Positions 49,013 to 61,800 of a stretch of 64,000 nucleotides of DNA are shown piece by piece (position 1 is the first letter of the stretch; each line of letters opens with the position of its first letter). The stretch lies in contig NW_024472221.1 of the NCBI RefSeq assembly GCF_017654505.1, positions 310,001-374,000 of the forward strand, given 5' to 3'. The notes below the pieces were generated by a model. The model had not been told where the DNA came from. It saw only the letters and a list, made by a program, of their open reading frames with translations, and did no database searches. The stretch comes from Polyodon spathula (lineage: Eukaryota > Chordata > Actinopteri > Acipenseriformes > Polyodontidae). The translations under genes were made by a program, and so were the position numbers.

Positions 49013-49653
49013 CAGCAGAACCTCGGTTCCGAAATGACCGGTCTACTGAAGTATGCATTTAGCGCTTTGTGATGGTGGTCCACTATGAAAGGCGCTTTAT
49101 AAAATAGATTGATTGATTACTCAACGATGCGTGCAATATGGTCAGATAGGCACTCCTACTGTATAAACAGCTTGGTCATAAAGAAGGCAAAATTACTGTA
49201 CCAACAAATGTATCCATACAGAGGTGAGGCAGATTCCAAATGTATCCAGACAGCTGTGAGGCAGATTTCAAAGTAAGCGTGGGCAGTTTTTCTAGGAACA
49301 TTTTAGTTTTAAACAAAGCACATGTTTTTTTTTTTTTCAAGCCAAAGGAGGCTGAATGAGCAAGCTACACGAATGCATTGTTTAAAATAAAATAAAAGCA
49401 AGCACTGCTTTTAATGCATATTTTCCTGGACATTTAAATGTAGCCTTTTTTTCCGTTATGGTACCATTTTAAAGACTTTCGACTCATAACAATGTGAGTA
49501 TTTAATTACTGTGGTGTGTCCTTGTGTTATTCGCCAGATTGAACCAGGGTGTAGATAGCAGGTGCACACATTTTATTAAAACCATTGAAAATTCATTTCA
49601 GGCTTACGAGCAACCTCCATTCCCAAGGGGTTCGTAACTCTTAGGTTCTGCTG
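49013..49653. mobile_element. TA-flanked pogo/Tigger-like non-autonomous element
   Basis: The left end is TA|CAGCAGAACCTCGGTTCCGA. The right end in reverse complement is TA|CAGCAGAACCTAAGAGTTAC. The first 11 bases of the two ends are identical and the internal part is looser. The 641-bp unit is non-coding and contains an inserted SINE tail (49060-49118). Termini of the CAGNAGAACCTCG type belong to the pogo/Tigger branch of Tc1/mariner. Confidence 0.68.
49060..49118 (+). mobile_element. SINE tail fragment nested in the pogo-like element
   Basis: GTGGTCCACTATGAAAGGCG and CTTTATAAAATAGATTGATTGATT match the 3' tails of the SINEs at 15342-15580 and 55671-55906. The GATT repeats resemble the short-unit tail of L2-type elements. 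Confidence 0.7.
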
Positions 49654-49996
49654 TATTTGTAAAAATGTCAAGATCAAAACCTAAAAGTGTCTTCCCAGTG
49701 ATCGGCGAATGGCATACTTTTATTGGGTATGAAGCCTAGCATATCTGTTGGACATCCTCCAATCTGATCTTTATTAAATAAATTGAGATGATCAGTTCCC
49801 GTTAGATCTGTCACCGCGTTACCATGCACACTACAAGGGAGGAAAAGAAAGCTTTTGATAAAGCCTGGGATATCATATCTGAACTTAGCTGCCAACAAAG
49901 ACACCCACTGACCTGACAAAGTACCAAGCCATGCCTAAAGTACATTAGAAACACCAAATATAGCACATTACAAAATCTGATATACATCTATTCTGA

Positions 49997-50082
<86 letters not shown>
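49997..50082. repeat. Compound (TC)n(TA)n microsatellite
   Basis: About 19 bp of TC run into about 67 bp of TA. Confidence 0.95.
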
Positions 50083-50084
<2 letters not shown>

Positions 50085-50787
50085 CTTTCAAGCCAGATTC
50101 AGTCAAGATAGGCAAGAGTACAAATATGCTTGAGGGATGATAATAGAGGCTCGATTGGCAGGTGCTTCTGGATCCAAAATACTGATGCTTCATGAAGTGA
50201 GCTATTGTGGAGAACAGACTTCGCTTGATATTTCCACCCCTGAAGGAACTATTGAGAAACAGTCACACATCCCTCTAGAACCAGTTAAAAGCCTTAGTCG
50301 TGTTGCGATGAAGCACTGCAGTCCTGGCGGCCCTACAGCCCTGCTGACAGTGTTATGGCAGGTGTTTCTGATTTTTTTTTTTTCTCAAACCAGGCATATA
50401 TCTGGTCTCAGATCTTCTGTGAGAATATACAGCTCATGGCCCAAGCTCTATCAATTTTGCTTAAACTAAGTGAATGTTTAATTTCTTGACACATGTTGTG
50501 TGGGAACTGAGTGGCACACCGTACTTCATCATCCTGACAAGACATGGTATTTCTGGTTGTCAGGGGCGCGTGAGACATGTTTTCAAAACAATAATCATAG
50601 TTGTATATGTAGGCATTATAATGAGAATGAACATGATGTTAATGTAAGCCAAGGTGGCTTTTTCACAGTATTACTGACTGAGCTATTATATTTGATTGAG
50701 CTGTTTTTCAGGTCCTGATGAGATGGACATGTGCTATGAGCCGCTGCTCCATATTCTGTGGCTGTCGTCCCGTTGACCTATATAGCT

Positions 50788-50953
50788 CAGGGATGGAAAT
50801 AAGGCTCCCATTGCATAGCAGCTCGAACCATTCCTGGTTTTACTATGAGTTTAATACAGCACACCTCAGCTTGTTACCTACATACTGTGGCTAATCAAGC
50901 TCATAGTAAAACCTGGAATGGGTGAAACTGCTATGCAATAGGAGTCATCCCTG
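50788..50953. mobile_element. CAGGGRTGGAA-family short transposon, copy 3, with TAGCT duplication
   Basis: The left end is CAGGGATGGAAATAAGGCTC and the right end CATCCCTG. TAGCT flanks both sides exactly (50783-50787 and 50954-50958), defining a 166-bp unit and a 5-bp target duplication for the family. The interior CTGGTTTTACTATGAGTTTA faces its inverse, CTCATAGTAAAACCTGGAAT. Confidence 0.82.
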
Positions 50954-51925
50954 TAGCTAGATACTAGACTGTGTATGAAGGAGCTCGTGGGTGAAATCTA
51001 TTGGCAGCATTTTGCAGATCGACAGCTGGTGTTGACACTAATACTGTGTTCCTGCAAAGAATTTTTAAATAGCAAAACCATTGCTGATATTGTACCATCT
51101 CCTAATCTCCTAACTGTAGCCATAACGCAGATATGAAAGAAAAACTGTAGCGTGGGAATAGAGCGGCCCCTTTTGTAAGCTCTAAACTCACATCACCAAA
51201 ACCAAGAAGAAGAAAAATTGATAGAAAAGCTTTGTATCTTTTCAGTGGTAGCAAACCCCAGCAGTCCAGTGTGTTGAAGCAGCACATATGTGTCGTATCA
51301 GTGGCGAGCTCCCCTGTGCCCACAAATAGCATTTAATACAGTACACAGAAGGAAAGTTTTAATGGAAAATCTGCTCCTGGGCCTCTGGATGATTAATGGA
51401 ATTTGCCACTGCAGATAACTTCTGTTCTGGCTATTGACAAGCCCTGGCTGCCTGACCTGTTTATGAAGCAGTCTATAAATGTGCAATGTAATGTTGGCAG
51501 TCTCCTGTGGAGTTTCTCTTTTAGAAATTAACTCAAACCTTCCATATTGCAGTTTCTACCACAGTGCGGTCAAACACCAGTGTATTGCCTGTTTTTTGTT
51601 GACCCAGGTGGTGAGGTGAGACCTACCTTTTGTTGTGCGGGAGACCTGTGTTGGTTTGAAATGTGCTTTCTGATGCACGCCTGAACCGCGTGGTGTAAAA
51701 GGGGCTGTGCAGCCCGGTGGTTTGGTTTGGGGTTGCCGTGTCAGTGAACTCTGGTGCTGATACTGTTGGTATATTCTTCAGACTGGAATCTGTGAAGGGC
51801 TGTACCTGTGTGTCAGGCCAGAAAGCAGGAAAGCAGGGCCTCAGTTAATCTCACAACTGACTTCTCTGAAGAACTAAAAAAAGATGATTTAAAAAATCTT
51901 TCCTGGTTAAAATGTTCAGGACTTG

Positions 51926-52124
51926 CCCGTATAAAAGCTGGCAACAGTATTCTTGCACGGTGTTTTTTGCACGGTATATTTGCATGTTAACCATGCTTTT
52001 CCCTTTGGTTTATATACCATGCATTTACCATACCTCGCTATTCTTTACACTGCTTACCTATGCATTACCATGCTTTCACTACGACACTTTGATATGCTTT
52101 TACTGTCTGGAACTTTTATAAGGG
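51926..52124. mobile_element. CCTTATAAAAG-type MITE, copy 3
   Basis: The left end CCCGTATAAAAGCTGGCAAC is the diverged inverse of the right end AACTTTTATAAGGG. The interior CATACCTCGCTATTCTTTAC matches the other copies. Confidence 0.62.
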
Positions 52125-52495
52125 TGCTCTTATGTTTCCATCATTTTCCTGCTTTACTTGTATAAACCACTCAGTAGCATTTGTTACAGCAAGGACCATA
52201 TCATGCTGAAAAGGGTGTTACCATTGTTAAAAGTTTCAGAGAATCTGCTGTGCTGCTGGCTTGTCTATGGTAAGGGTGCAGCAATACTACAACCTACAAG
52301 TCAAATAAAACCACATGATACCACAGTGCTGAGAATAGAAAGATACCCTAACCCTAGCAGCACTGCATTTTCAAAGGCCATTTTTATGAAAAAAATGACA
52401 CTAGTGTATTGACTATTTTATTCTGAAAACAGAAACAGTAGGCATGGTGCACTGTCTTCTTCAAATTCACAGAATAACCAATGTTTGCATCTCTT

Positions 52496-52525
52496 CCCCC
52501 CCCCCCCCCCCCCCCTTTTTTTTTT
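52496..52525 (+). repeat. Poly(C)-poly(T) tract upstream of the microexon
   Basis: Twenty C followed by ten T end 38 nt before the microexon starts. It lies in the position of an extended polypyrimidine tract and may help define the tiny exon through polypyrimidine-binding factors (inference). Confidence 0.7.
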
Positions 52526-52563
52526 CTACATGCTCGTCTGGGATTTGTTTGAAACACCAACAG

Positions 52564-52581
52564 AGCTGCCGGCAGAAAAAG
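52564..52581 (+). CDS. atp2a3: SERCA exon 2, an 18-nt microexon (ELPAEK)
   Basis: Between ACACCAACAG and GTAAATATTG lie 18 nt which, joined to the single base left by exon 1 and two bases of exon 3, encode E-L-P-A-E-K-G. Vertebrate SERCA genes have an 18-nt second exon coding ELPAEE at this position. Length, phases (1 in, 1 out) and content all match. Residue 45, usually Glu, is Lys here. The exon connects the N-terminal helices of the A domain to helix M1. Without it the reading frame would be kept but six residues of the linker would be lost. Confidence 0.93.
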
Positions 52582-53640
<1,059 letters not shown>

Positions 53641-53683
53641 TAGTGTACCTCACAGGCCTGGCTGGCTTCAAGCTGTTGTAGCA

Positions 53684-53734
53684 CAACTAGGCACAGCTAA
53701 GCGCAGCTAGGCACAACTTGGCACGGCTAGGCTC
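53684..53734. repeat. Degenerate short-unit minisatellite near exon 3
   Basis: Units of about 10-11 bp of the type GCTAGGCACA repeat about five times with changes (AACTAGGCACAGCTAAGCGC and so on), starting 98 nt after the exon 3 donor. Confidence 0.8.
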
Positions 53735-55670
53735 ACCCAGGACTCTGGCAGTAAAGAGCCACCCTGCCAGGTCCTGACCTATTTCAAGCTTTTGACTTTT
53801 CTGAACATATGAACATCATTAACAACTTTGCCGATGATCTCCACAGCTTGAAAATCGGGGAATTTGTTACAGATCTTAATGAGGTCACGGCGCATTTCTG
53901 AGAGACCTTTATCGTTTTTCTGCAGGTGCAGACATTATTTTCCGCTTTTAAATTCAGTGAAGCCAATGGGCAGGATTTTAAAAGGTCGTAAATGATAACT
54001 CCAGTGTTAATTAACTTGTAAAGTGTAAATTTTAGCCTTTTCTATACTTGTGGTTATGAATGAGATTTATTCATTTGTTTAAACCATTTGTAACCTTACG
54101 GGACATTTGCTGTATTACTAAAATGATATACAGTTATTTGCACCCAGTGTAAAGTTACTACCAGGATATTATCAATGCAGCTGTAGCCTATCTGAACTGT
54201 GGATACGTACATTATCTGCCAGCTGACCTCTACTGTAGCTTTTATTTGAATTATACAAATAGAAACCTAAGAGTAAATAATTAAATCTTGGTGTAGAAAA
54301 CAGCATATTAGATATTACAGTAAAGTTTCCTTAGGTGGTTGCGGATTTGCAATGCATCCTTGGCTTTTAACACCTGTGTCTAATCCACACAAGAACGAAG
54401 AACAGGCATACAAGGAAACACAGATCCACTAGGAATGTGATCAGCATCTTTGACATGGATTTTGCCTAAACGTATTTGTAATGTTGTCAGACTCCCACCA
54501 CACTATGTTTAAATGTTCACCATCAGAGGTTTGTATGCATATAAAATGTTCTTATAATACTGGAAGTGTTCAGTGGCTACTTCTAATCATGCTGAGTTTA
54601 TTTATAGCAAAGAGTACCAGAGAAATTGCATGATTAGAGGACCTCACCGAGCAATTAATTATAGACATAAATGTGTAGGGTTAGGGAGTTCTATCGTAAT
54701 TTTAAAAGCATAATATAATGAAGTCTTACATACATGGTATACATGTATAATAACTAACAACTGCAAACACAAATGGGACTTCAATTGTATTTATTTATTG
54801 CCTACAATCGTACATACTAAAATACAGACACAAGTAAATTCCAGCCAAGCCTACATAGCCTGCACAGCCAAGATTGCAAAGTGCGCATTGAAAGACTTGT
54901 ATATAGTAAGCTGGGGCAAAGTATCCACCACAATGAGGATAAATGACAAGTGGGATTTCATTATTTATTTATTTTTAAATTTTAAATCCGTGCTGTTTGA
55001 TGTATACCCACACGCCAGATAATCGTAAATCAGCATTCTGTATATGAAGTGTTCTAAATAAATGCACGTTCTGGATGAGAAAATGCACAAATTTAAATGA
55101 AGTTTACAAATTCTACACAAAATAGATATTCCCGTTATTTTTTTATTTCCATTTGGCTGCTGCTCACAGGTGGGAGAGCCGTCTCCCTGTACGCTCGTAG
55201 TTTCCATAACAGCGAATTACGCTTCCATTCATTTCTCTTCATCTCGTTAATATGCATTTTGATTAACGCGTTCCCCTTATCTAGTCGATGAGACAGGAAG
55301 TGATGTACGTGACCTGCGACAATTAAGCTTTTTAACGAGAAATGCGCTCATTAACGACCTCATCAACTCAATTTCAAAGCCTGAACTGATTCATTTTATT
55401 AACAAATTTCATTTGAAAATCACTTGCTACTGGAGCTGTCATTACTATACTGCAAGTTCAATACAATAACCTGTTTTTTAAAATCCTGCCCCACCACACT
55501 GGAGCTCCACTCTCTGTGCAGAAGGTACTGTATTAGGACCCCACTTGAATGTGCAGCAAAGTAGGAGTAAAACTGAGTCAGGGTAGTGTAGTAATACCTG
55601 CAGTAAGAGGACCACAACTGAACAGTAATATCAAAATCACTTCAGCAGTTTTATTTTAATGCAAACTGAC

Positions 55671-55906
55671 CATATATAGCGCCTTTCATAGTGGACCACT
55701 TACAGTGGTAGGCTGTGAACTGTGAGTAATATGCAGAGTCACTTACAATAGGACATTAATTTAGCATCTCATCCGCAGGATGGAGCACAAGGATAAGCAA
55801 TTTGCTCAGGGTCACATAGTGAGTCAGTCAGAGGCAGAGGTGGGATTTGAACCAGTGACCTTCTGGTTACAGCCCTGGACTTTAACCACTGGACCGCACT
55901 GCCTCC
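55671..55906 (-). mobile_element. tRNA-derived SINE with MIR-like core, copy 2
   Basis: On the minus strand the head reads GAGGCAGTGCGGTCCAGTGG and then CACTGGTTCAAATCCCACCT with a perfect B box. The core is CTATGTGACCCTGAGCAAAT. The tail is GGTCCACTATGAAAGGCGCT. It is better preserved than the copy at 15342-15580 and shows the full head-core-tail order. Its orientation is opposite to the host gene. Confidence 0.88.
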
Positions 55907-57231
55907 AGAAAGAAATGCAATTTTATATGAGTGCACATTCTGTAAATGCATTTGACATTCAGTATATTTAACATGCAATACTTTTTTAAATCGGGTATTT
56001 CCTAACATGGCATACTCTGTACAATTACATACAGCAATAAAGCCAATACTAGTGCCGATATTTTAGCTTTTTAACCAGTTGTAAGATGGCTTGGGTAAGG
56101 AAGCGACGGGATCAGTCTGCAATGATTCAACTGTGTTGATGCCTCCCTCCCCTTTTATGGTACAAACGCCTTATATGGCAAAACAGCTTTGTGAAAGAGG
56201 GGGATGAAATGAATTAGCAGAACAGCGTGTTTTACTGCTTCTACACACACTGTTATTAAATGCAAATAAGTCTCTCTCTTGGTTTGAGTTTGCTTTAAAC
56301 AGGGTGTGTTCGTCACTTAGTTTCTGTATACAGTTGCTCTCCCCAAAGACTCTTAACCCTAGCCGACCTTTATAGGGGTGGTAAGCCATCACCCTGTCCG
56401 TTCAGAAGCTCTCCTGCCCCCACAGTGTCCTGCAGCTGAATAAATGGTTTTAACTTTGACCATGTTTTCAAAAGGTAGACAGCAGGGCTAAAGCTGAGGG
56501 AACACAAAGCCGCTTTATAGCTTGGAACTTGGTTTCAAGAGACTAGGTTTCAGGCCACTGCATGGCACACCAGAGGAAACTCAGGGTTTGATGCTGCAAA
56601 GTTGCCTTAAACTTGGTCTCCTGGAAGCAGGTTTCAAGCCACTGTTCTTGAAAAAGTGGCTTTGTGTTCCCTCAGCTTTATATATAAAACCAGTACCTGA
56701 ACCCCTTGAGTTTGTCCTTAAATAACAGTATCCTAATTCATTGTTAACAAAAGGTTAACATCTGAAGAGCTGCTTGGAAAGATGACTGGCTTCATTACGC
56801 AGCCAGCTTGAGCTCTCCTGAAATATGACCTTGTTCTACTCACAAGGCTTGAGGCAACACAGCAGTATCAAACTGCTGCAGCGACAGGGGATTGTGTGCA
56901 TCCACAGGAGTTAGAGTGATTACTGCATTATTGCATTAGTCATTTGTCAGCTGTGGTATCGCTCTGTGTTTCCACTTTTCTGTTGTTTTTACCACCACAG
57001 TGTGTGTGCAATGAGTGAGGAGAACAAGTACAGGGGCTGATTAATCTCAACTGTGCCAGATCTAAACACTGCAGTTGTTAAATCATTACAAAAATAGTAA
57101 TGTACCAACCAAAGTACATTAAGTAAAATGCCAGTTTGACCCAATTTGTAATGCTTAAGTTGTATCTGTACTTCACTCTGCCACGGTTTAGATCAGTTGA
57201 CTAGACCCCATTTTGTATTGAAAACAGGAGC

Positions 57232-57479
57232 TACAGCTAGTTGTTTTGCATCACCTAGAATTTTTTAGGATTGAGATATAATACAAATAAACTTTATAAA
57301 CGTAATTTTGATCTTTTATTTAACATCATGTAATCATTTTTCCGTTAAGTACAGTATATGGAAAACTACAAAGTGGTGTGCAATTCAAAAAGGTAACATA
57401 ACATTATTCGTCAGGTTTCATTCGACTTTATGAAGCAAAAAATGTTAATCCTGCAGGGTGATGCAAAACCATGGCTGTA
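57232..57479 (+). mobile_element. Tc1/mariner-type MITE (AGCTATGGCCAAAAG family), copy 3, internally deleted
   Basis: The left end is TACAGCTAGTTGTTTTGCAT and CACCTAGAATTTT, the right end GGGTGATGCAAAACCATGGC and TGTA. The internal GATCTTTTATTTAACATCAT and TATGGAAAACTACAAAG are present. At 248 bp it is about 80 bp shorter than the other copies, missing the middle segment. Confidence 0.82.
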
Positions 57480-58107
57480 GACCTCTATACAGAAGACAAG
57501 TCCAGTGGATAGGCAGACTTCTGAAATGTTTGTCATTTGATTGTATAGGTTTCTTATTGCTGTGCAGTAAGGAAGTGTGATTATACCTCACTAGTTTTAT
57601 TGAGTTTTGTATCGGGGATCTCAAATTGTTTTTACAAAGTAATGTACTGTAAAGTGAAACCTGTCTGAAGCCTCAGTGCTTTTAGTGCTTGTGCATCACA
57701 ACTCTATTATAAACTACTTCTTGGCAGTGTTACAGATTGAAGTTAATACCAAACAATGAAAGAATAGCCTCTTGTAATTACAGGTGCGTGTCTGTGATGT
57801 CATCAGGCAGGTTCATGCAAATTGTCAGACTTGTTATTCACTTACGGAAATGTGTTTTTACAGCATAGTGTCTGGTACCTACTGTAGTGTTATTTGCTAC
57901 AAAAAGATTGTAGATTTCAGTGATACTTTTAAAAATGTTGCATGCACCAGCAGATATAGTCCTATTGAAGAGATTTCATAGACCTTATTGCCTGTGACCA
58001 GATTTCAAATTAAAACCCAAGGCACTTTTATAACTTTTTTTGTTGCAGGGGTGCTGTTGTTTTTTGAAGTGGTCCTGTTCAGGGCTACTCCCTGATAACC
58101 TCTAGCT

Positions 58108-58305
58108 CAGGGGTCTCCAGCCCTGGTCCTGGAGAGCCCCGATCCAGCAGGTTTTCTAGGTGTCTTTACATCATCAGCGGCTAAAGATCTGGAACACCTG
58201 TTAATCTTGACTAATTAAGCCAATAATTGGTTCACTTAAGTAAAAGAGATTGTTTGAAACGAAAACCAGCAGCCACAGTGGCTCTGCAGGAGTTCTAGAC
58301 TCCTG
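58108..58305. mobile_element. hAT-like short element
   Basis: The left end is CAGGGGTCTCCAGCCCTGGT. The right end in reverse complement is CAGGAGTCTAGAACTCCTGC. Flanking octamers CTCTAGCT and TTCTAGGC share five of eight positions. The left terminus belongs to the same fish repeat type as 30201-30268. Confidence 0.5.
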
Positions 58306-58761
58306 TTCTAGGCATTTCTTGTAATGTTTTCGATCTGTACAAAAGAGGCCAAAGCCCTTCAATAAAACATTTGATGCAACGTATGGAGCATGTAAAGTAC
58401 AGGAAGCAATTTCAGGCTGAAGATGGCAGAAGAAGATATCAGCTTCAAACTGCAGAGAGGAACTCAGGGTTGTGAGAGCCAGCTGCATTGTCATCTACAG
58501 GAGTTCAGTCTAGTTGTAACCCTCACAAGATGTCTTCTGGTCGGAGATTATTGGAATACTCCTGCCATGCAAGCTTCAAAAACTCTGGCAGAAGCCCATT
58601 AAGGATACTTAACAAAATTCAAATGAAATCAATAAATACAAATGATAATGAATTGTGCTGTAACATTGTAGCATAAAAGCAATAACACTCTCCACACCAG
58701 GCATTATGGACCGTTTGATTGTAAAGGGGTACAAAAATGGAAAAAAAAAAAGTGTACAAAA

Positions 58762-58813
58762 GGTTTAAATGAGCTGAAGAAGGGCTTTAGTCCGAAACGT
58801 CCTGAAATAAATC
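58762..58813 (+). ncRNA. Hammerhead-ribozyme-like motif, type I arrangement
   Basis: The core boxes are CTGAAGA (58774-58780, matching CUGANGA) and GAAA (58794-58797), followed by CGTC so that GUC ends at 58801, the expected cleavage point. Stem II would be GGGC-UUUA-GUCC (4 bp with one G-U). Stem I strands GGTTTAAATGAG (58762-58773) and CTGAAATAAATC (58802-58813) pair at 9 of 12 positions, and TACAAA/TTTGTA extends it outward. Stem III is only the self-complementary ACGU, so cleavage would need a dimer, as described for hammerheads of Penelope-like retroelements. One A between CUGANGA and stem II is extra relative to the canonical core. No reverse transcriptase is visible nearby. Confidence 0.45.
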
Positions 58814-61800
58814 AGTTTGTATTGCAAGACACATCACCTGTCCTGGCATTGAAGTGCGTTGTCTATCAGTGCGTTCCAAAATGTATCGGATTGTGATACA
58901 GGACCAAAAATACGACTTGTAGCCCACCAAGCTTTCTGCAGGACTGAAGATGAACGAGAGACCTCCCACCGTCCTCCTTCCATTTCGCAATGTTAACAAA
59001 TGTTTGGATCTTTCTAGAAAAATGTTGCCAATGGGAGTGAAGTGGTTCTTGAATTTCCCCCATGCTCTATTAAAAAGTGTATTTTGGACCCTGTCTGTTT
59101 TTAAACCACCCTGAATGTTCTAGCAGGCAGACGGCTTCATTCAGCTTTCTTGTTACCAAGACAACGGGGCACTGTCAGAGCTGTTACTGGTGTGTTTGGC
59201 AATGGCCTCACTGTAGCAGCTTGTTTAAGATGACAGTGGAAGGAAGCCTCTGCAGGACAGAGCTTTTTAAACACACGACTACCCCTTTGTTAAGGAGGGC
59301 ACTGCAGTGTCACAGACAGCTGGTATCTCAGGAGGGTAGGGTTTTGTTCTGTAAAGCAGAGATTTGCATTAGGATATGGGGGCTAAGTAAAATACATATA
59401 GATTTCCATCACTGAGGATTTTTGTTTATCTTTATTCTGACGCAAGGGAGCCACGGCTCATTAGTAAAGGAGCAAGAACTTATGGGAGATGGTCCACATT
59501 TCCTTCTGGAAACACATGGGGGCGGGTGGGATTTCACATTCCTCTGTGCTTACCGCATGGTTTCATAGCTTGTTGTAATTACAATTAGATCATTGTTTTC
59601 AAACTGATGTGAAAATGAAGCTTTTTTTTGGTAAATATTAACATTGTACTGCTTTCTAGCTATATAGAGAGCAGATTTGTGATTTTTTTTTTGTTTTGTT
59701 TTGAGGATTTCATCAGTCCTCTCGGAGACAGCCAGGAACATACAAAAAGTGCAGGCCACAGGAAAGATATGACAACACTTACTCAGGGCAGTCTTACCAT
59801 CAGAACAGTCGTTTTTGGAATGTGACTCATTCTCTGTGTTTTGCATGCATAGCTGAGCTGCCATGGGTTACTTCTTATATGCAACTCATGAATCATGTGC
59901 ATTTATTGTATACTATCCTTTTCAAAACACCACAGCACATTACTGGACTAGCCAAGTTATTTCCCAATAATCTTGCATGTATATAATGCACAAAAGCTTT
60001 TTGTTACCGTTCTAAAATTACAGTAGTGAGTTTATTTAAGAGACGCAGTGTCCTGTGTGGCTTTTTTGAAATGCCACCTTCATGTTGGATTGAGAGGCTG
60101 TTGAATGGGAAGCTGTGGTCTTGCTTGCTCTTGGAGGTTTGAGAACTGTGCGGCACACTGGCAGCCAGACACATTGCCCAGAGTGGCTGAAGCTGACAAA
60201 CACACAAAGGCTGTTCACACAAAGGGAGGAAGAAGAACGGGCACACATGCTGTAAAGGTCACTTAAGTAGATTAGCTGAAACAATTGAGAGGGTTTCCTA
60301 AGTTGGAGACAGGTGTGGTGCAGAGGTTGATTTATGAAGGAACGGAAGGGAATTGCAAGTGGCTATTGAATCTGCATGTAAACTAGTTTCTGCTGAGATC
60401 AGTTTGGAGTTCTAAATCACAGGGACCCAGGAACCCATGTGGAACAGCACGGTATAGCACTGTACACTCACCACTTCAGTGGAACTCATACAGTGTAAAT
60501 AGCTTTTGTAGCACCCTCTGCCAGACAATTCTCAAGTTAGTCAGATCTGCTTGCCATAATGGCAGGGAGATGCAGCTTTTAAATATTGCGTAGAAGAACA
60601 GCCTGTTTACCGACAAGTATGTGCTGCAGATGGCAGGTGTTTGTACCTTTTTGTCTGCATTATTATTAGTGGTGGAGTGAGATTATAAGAATCTGCTAAG
60701 AGTTAGAGAACCAAGTTGGTTTAAAAAAAGACGCCCTGTGCTGTATAGATCTGCTTCCTGTGGTGAACCACTGCAGAAAAAACATTTTCCAGTATTCATA
60801 GCACTCAATGAACAGGACATTTATAAAATGTTTGATGTGAAAGTTATCTGTAATTAACCGATACAAGCACTGGGTAGACACACGCTATCCATAACAATCA
60901 TGCAGTGGTTCACTGCTGGTTTTTGATACTTGGGAGCATTTGCTGCCCCTCTTGGACCGCTTGTTTACTAAATATATATCTTGGTACCCCTGAATCGATA
61001 ACCCCATCTTGAATACGCATTTTCATAAGCTAGATGCCACACAAATGCAGCGGCACCCCGAATCTAATGCATTTACTCCCAGTGAATTCAGAATGAACTG
61101 GGGCTGATATTTGATCTTCATTGTGCTGTACACCAAGAATGGGTTTCTGCAATGGTCTCTGTCAAGATAGGAATCACTGAAGCAAAAAAAACATTAGAAA
61201 CAAAACCAGAGCATCTGAAATCTTCCTCCTCCCTGTCAATCTCTTATGTTTCTGTCTGCATCTGTATGTGTCCAGGGATGGCCCAGTAACTCTTAACTCT
61301 GTGTTTGGACAGTATGGGTTTTACCCAGGTGAGTTCTTTCTTTGAGGTTAAAGTCAAAGCACACTATTTTGAACATATAAACCTGTAGACCCATTAAGAA
61401 TTATCAATGATAATCTTGCATGGAAATCCCTAACCCTTTCAAGTTCAGGCCCCCAGTATTGGTTACGGACCTATGCTAGTACAGAAATAGTGAAGTCGGA
61501 ATCAAATACATTGTTTAAGCTCGTAGTTAAAAGTTTTAATACAGTATCTTGTTTGTAATGATTTGTAATGAGGCTTATTAATGAAAGCATCTCTTTGGGA
61601 GCTGTTCAGTACAAGTATGCCTACACAACTGAAGAAGGATTTTTTTTATGGGAAGCAGATTTTGATTGATTCCTAAATCCAGAGCAGTAGAGGAATGCTG
61701 CTGCTACACATAGTGCACCAGCTGTGCAGATAAATAGGGCACCCCTGTCTCCAGCGCCACTAGCAATGAAACGAGAGAATAGAAAACCATGATCTAAAGA

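Larger units (their letters stand above)
37679..52563 (+). other. Intron 1 of the calcium pump gene
   Basis: This 14.9-kb GT-AG intron is full of repeats: (TA)n tracts at 37842-38120 and 39901-39962, MITEs at 39486, 41478, 50788 and 51926, a 44-bp duplication at 42301, a CR1-like end at 46515, a 61-bp tandem repeat at 47041 and a pogo-like element at 49013. Stretches 42389-46514 and 47217-49012 otherwise show nothing I can name, apart from a possible degenerate CCTTATAAAAG-type MITE near 43971-44130. Confidence 0.8.

Noticed and set aside
59077..59415. A 112-codon frame on + inside intron 3
   Set aside because: No domain and no fitting splice phases to exons 3 or 4 of the pump, which already join each other in frame.
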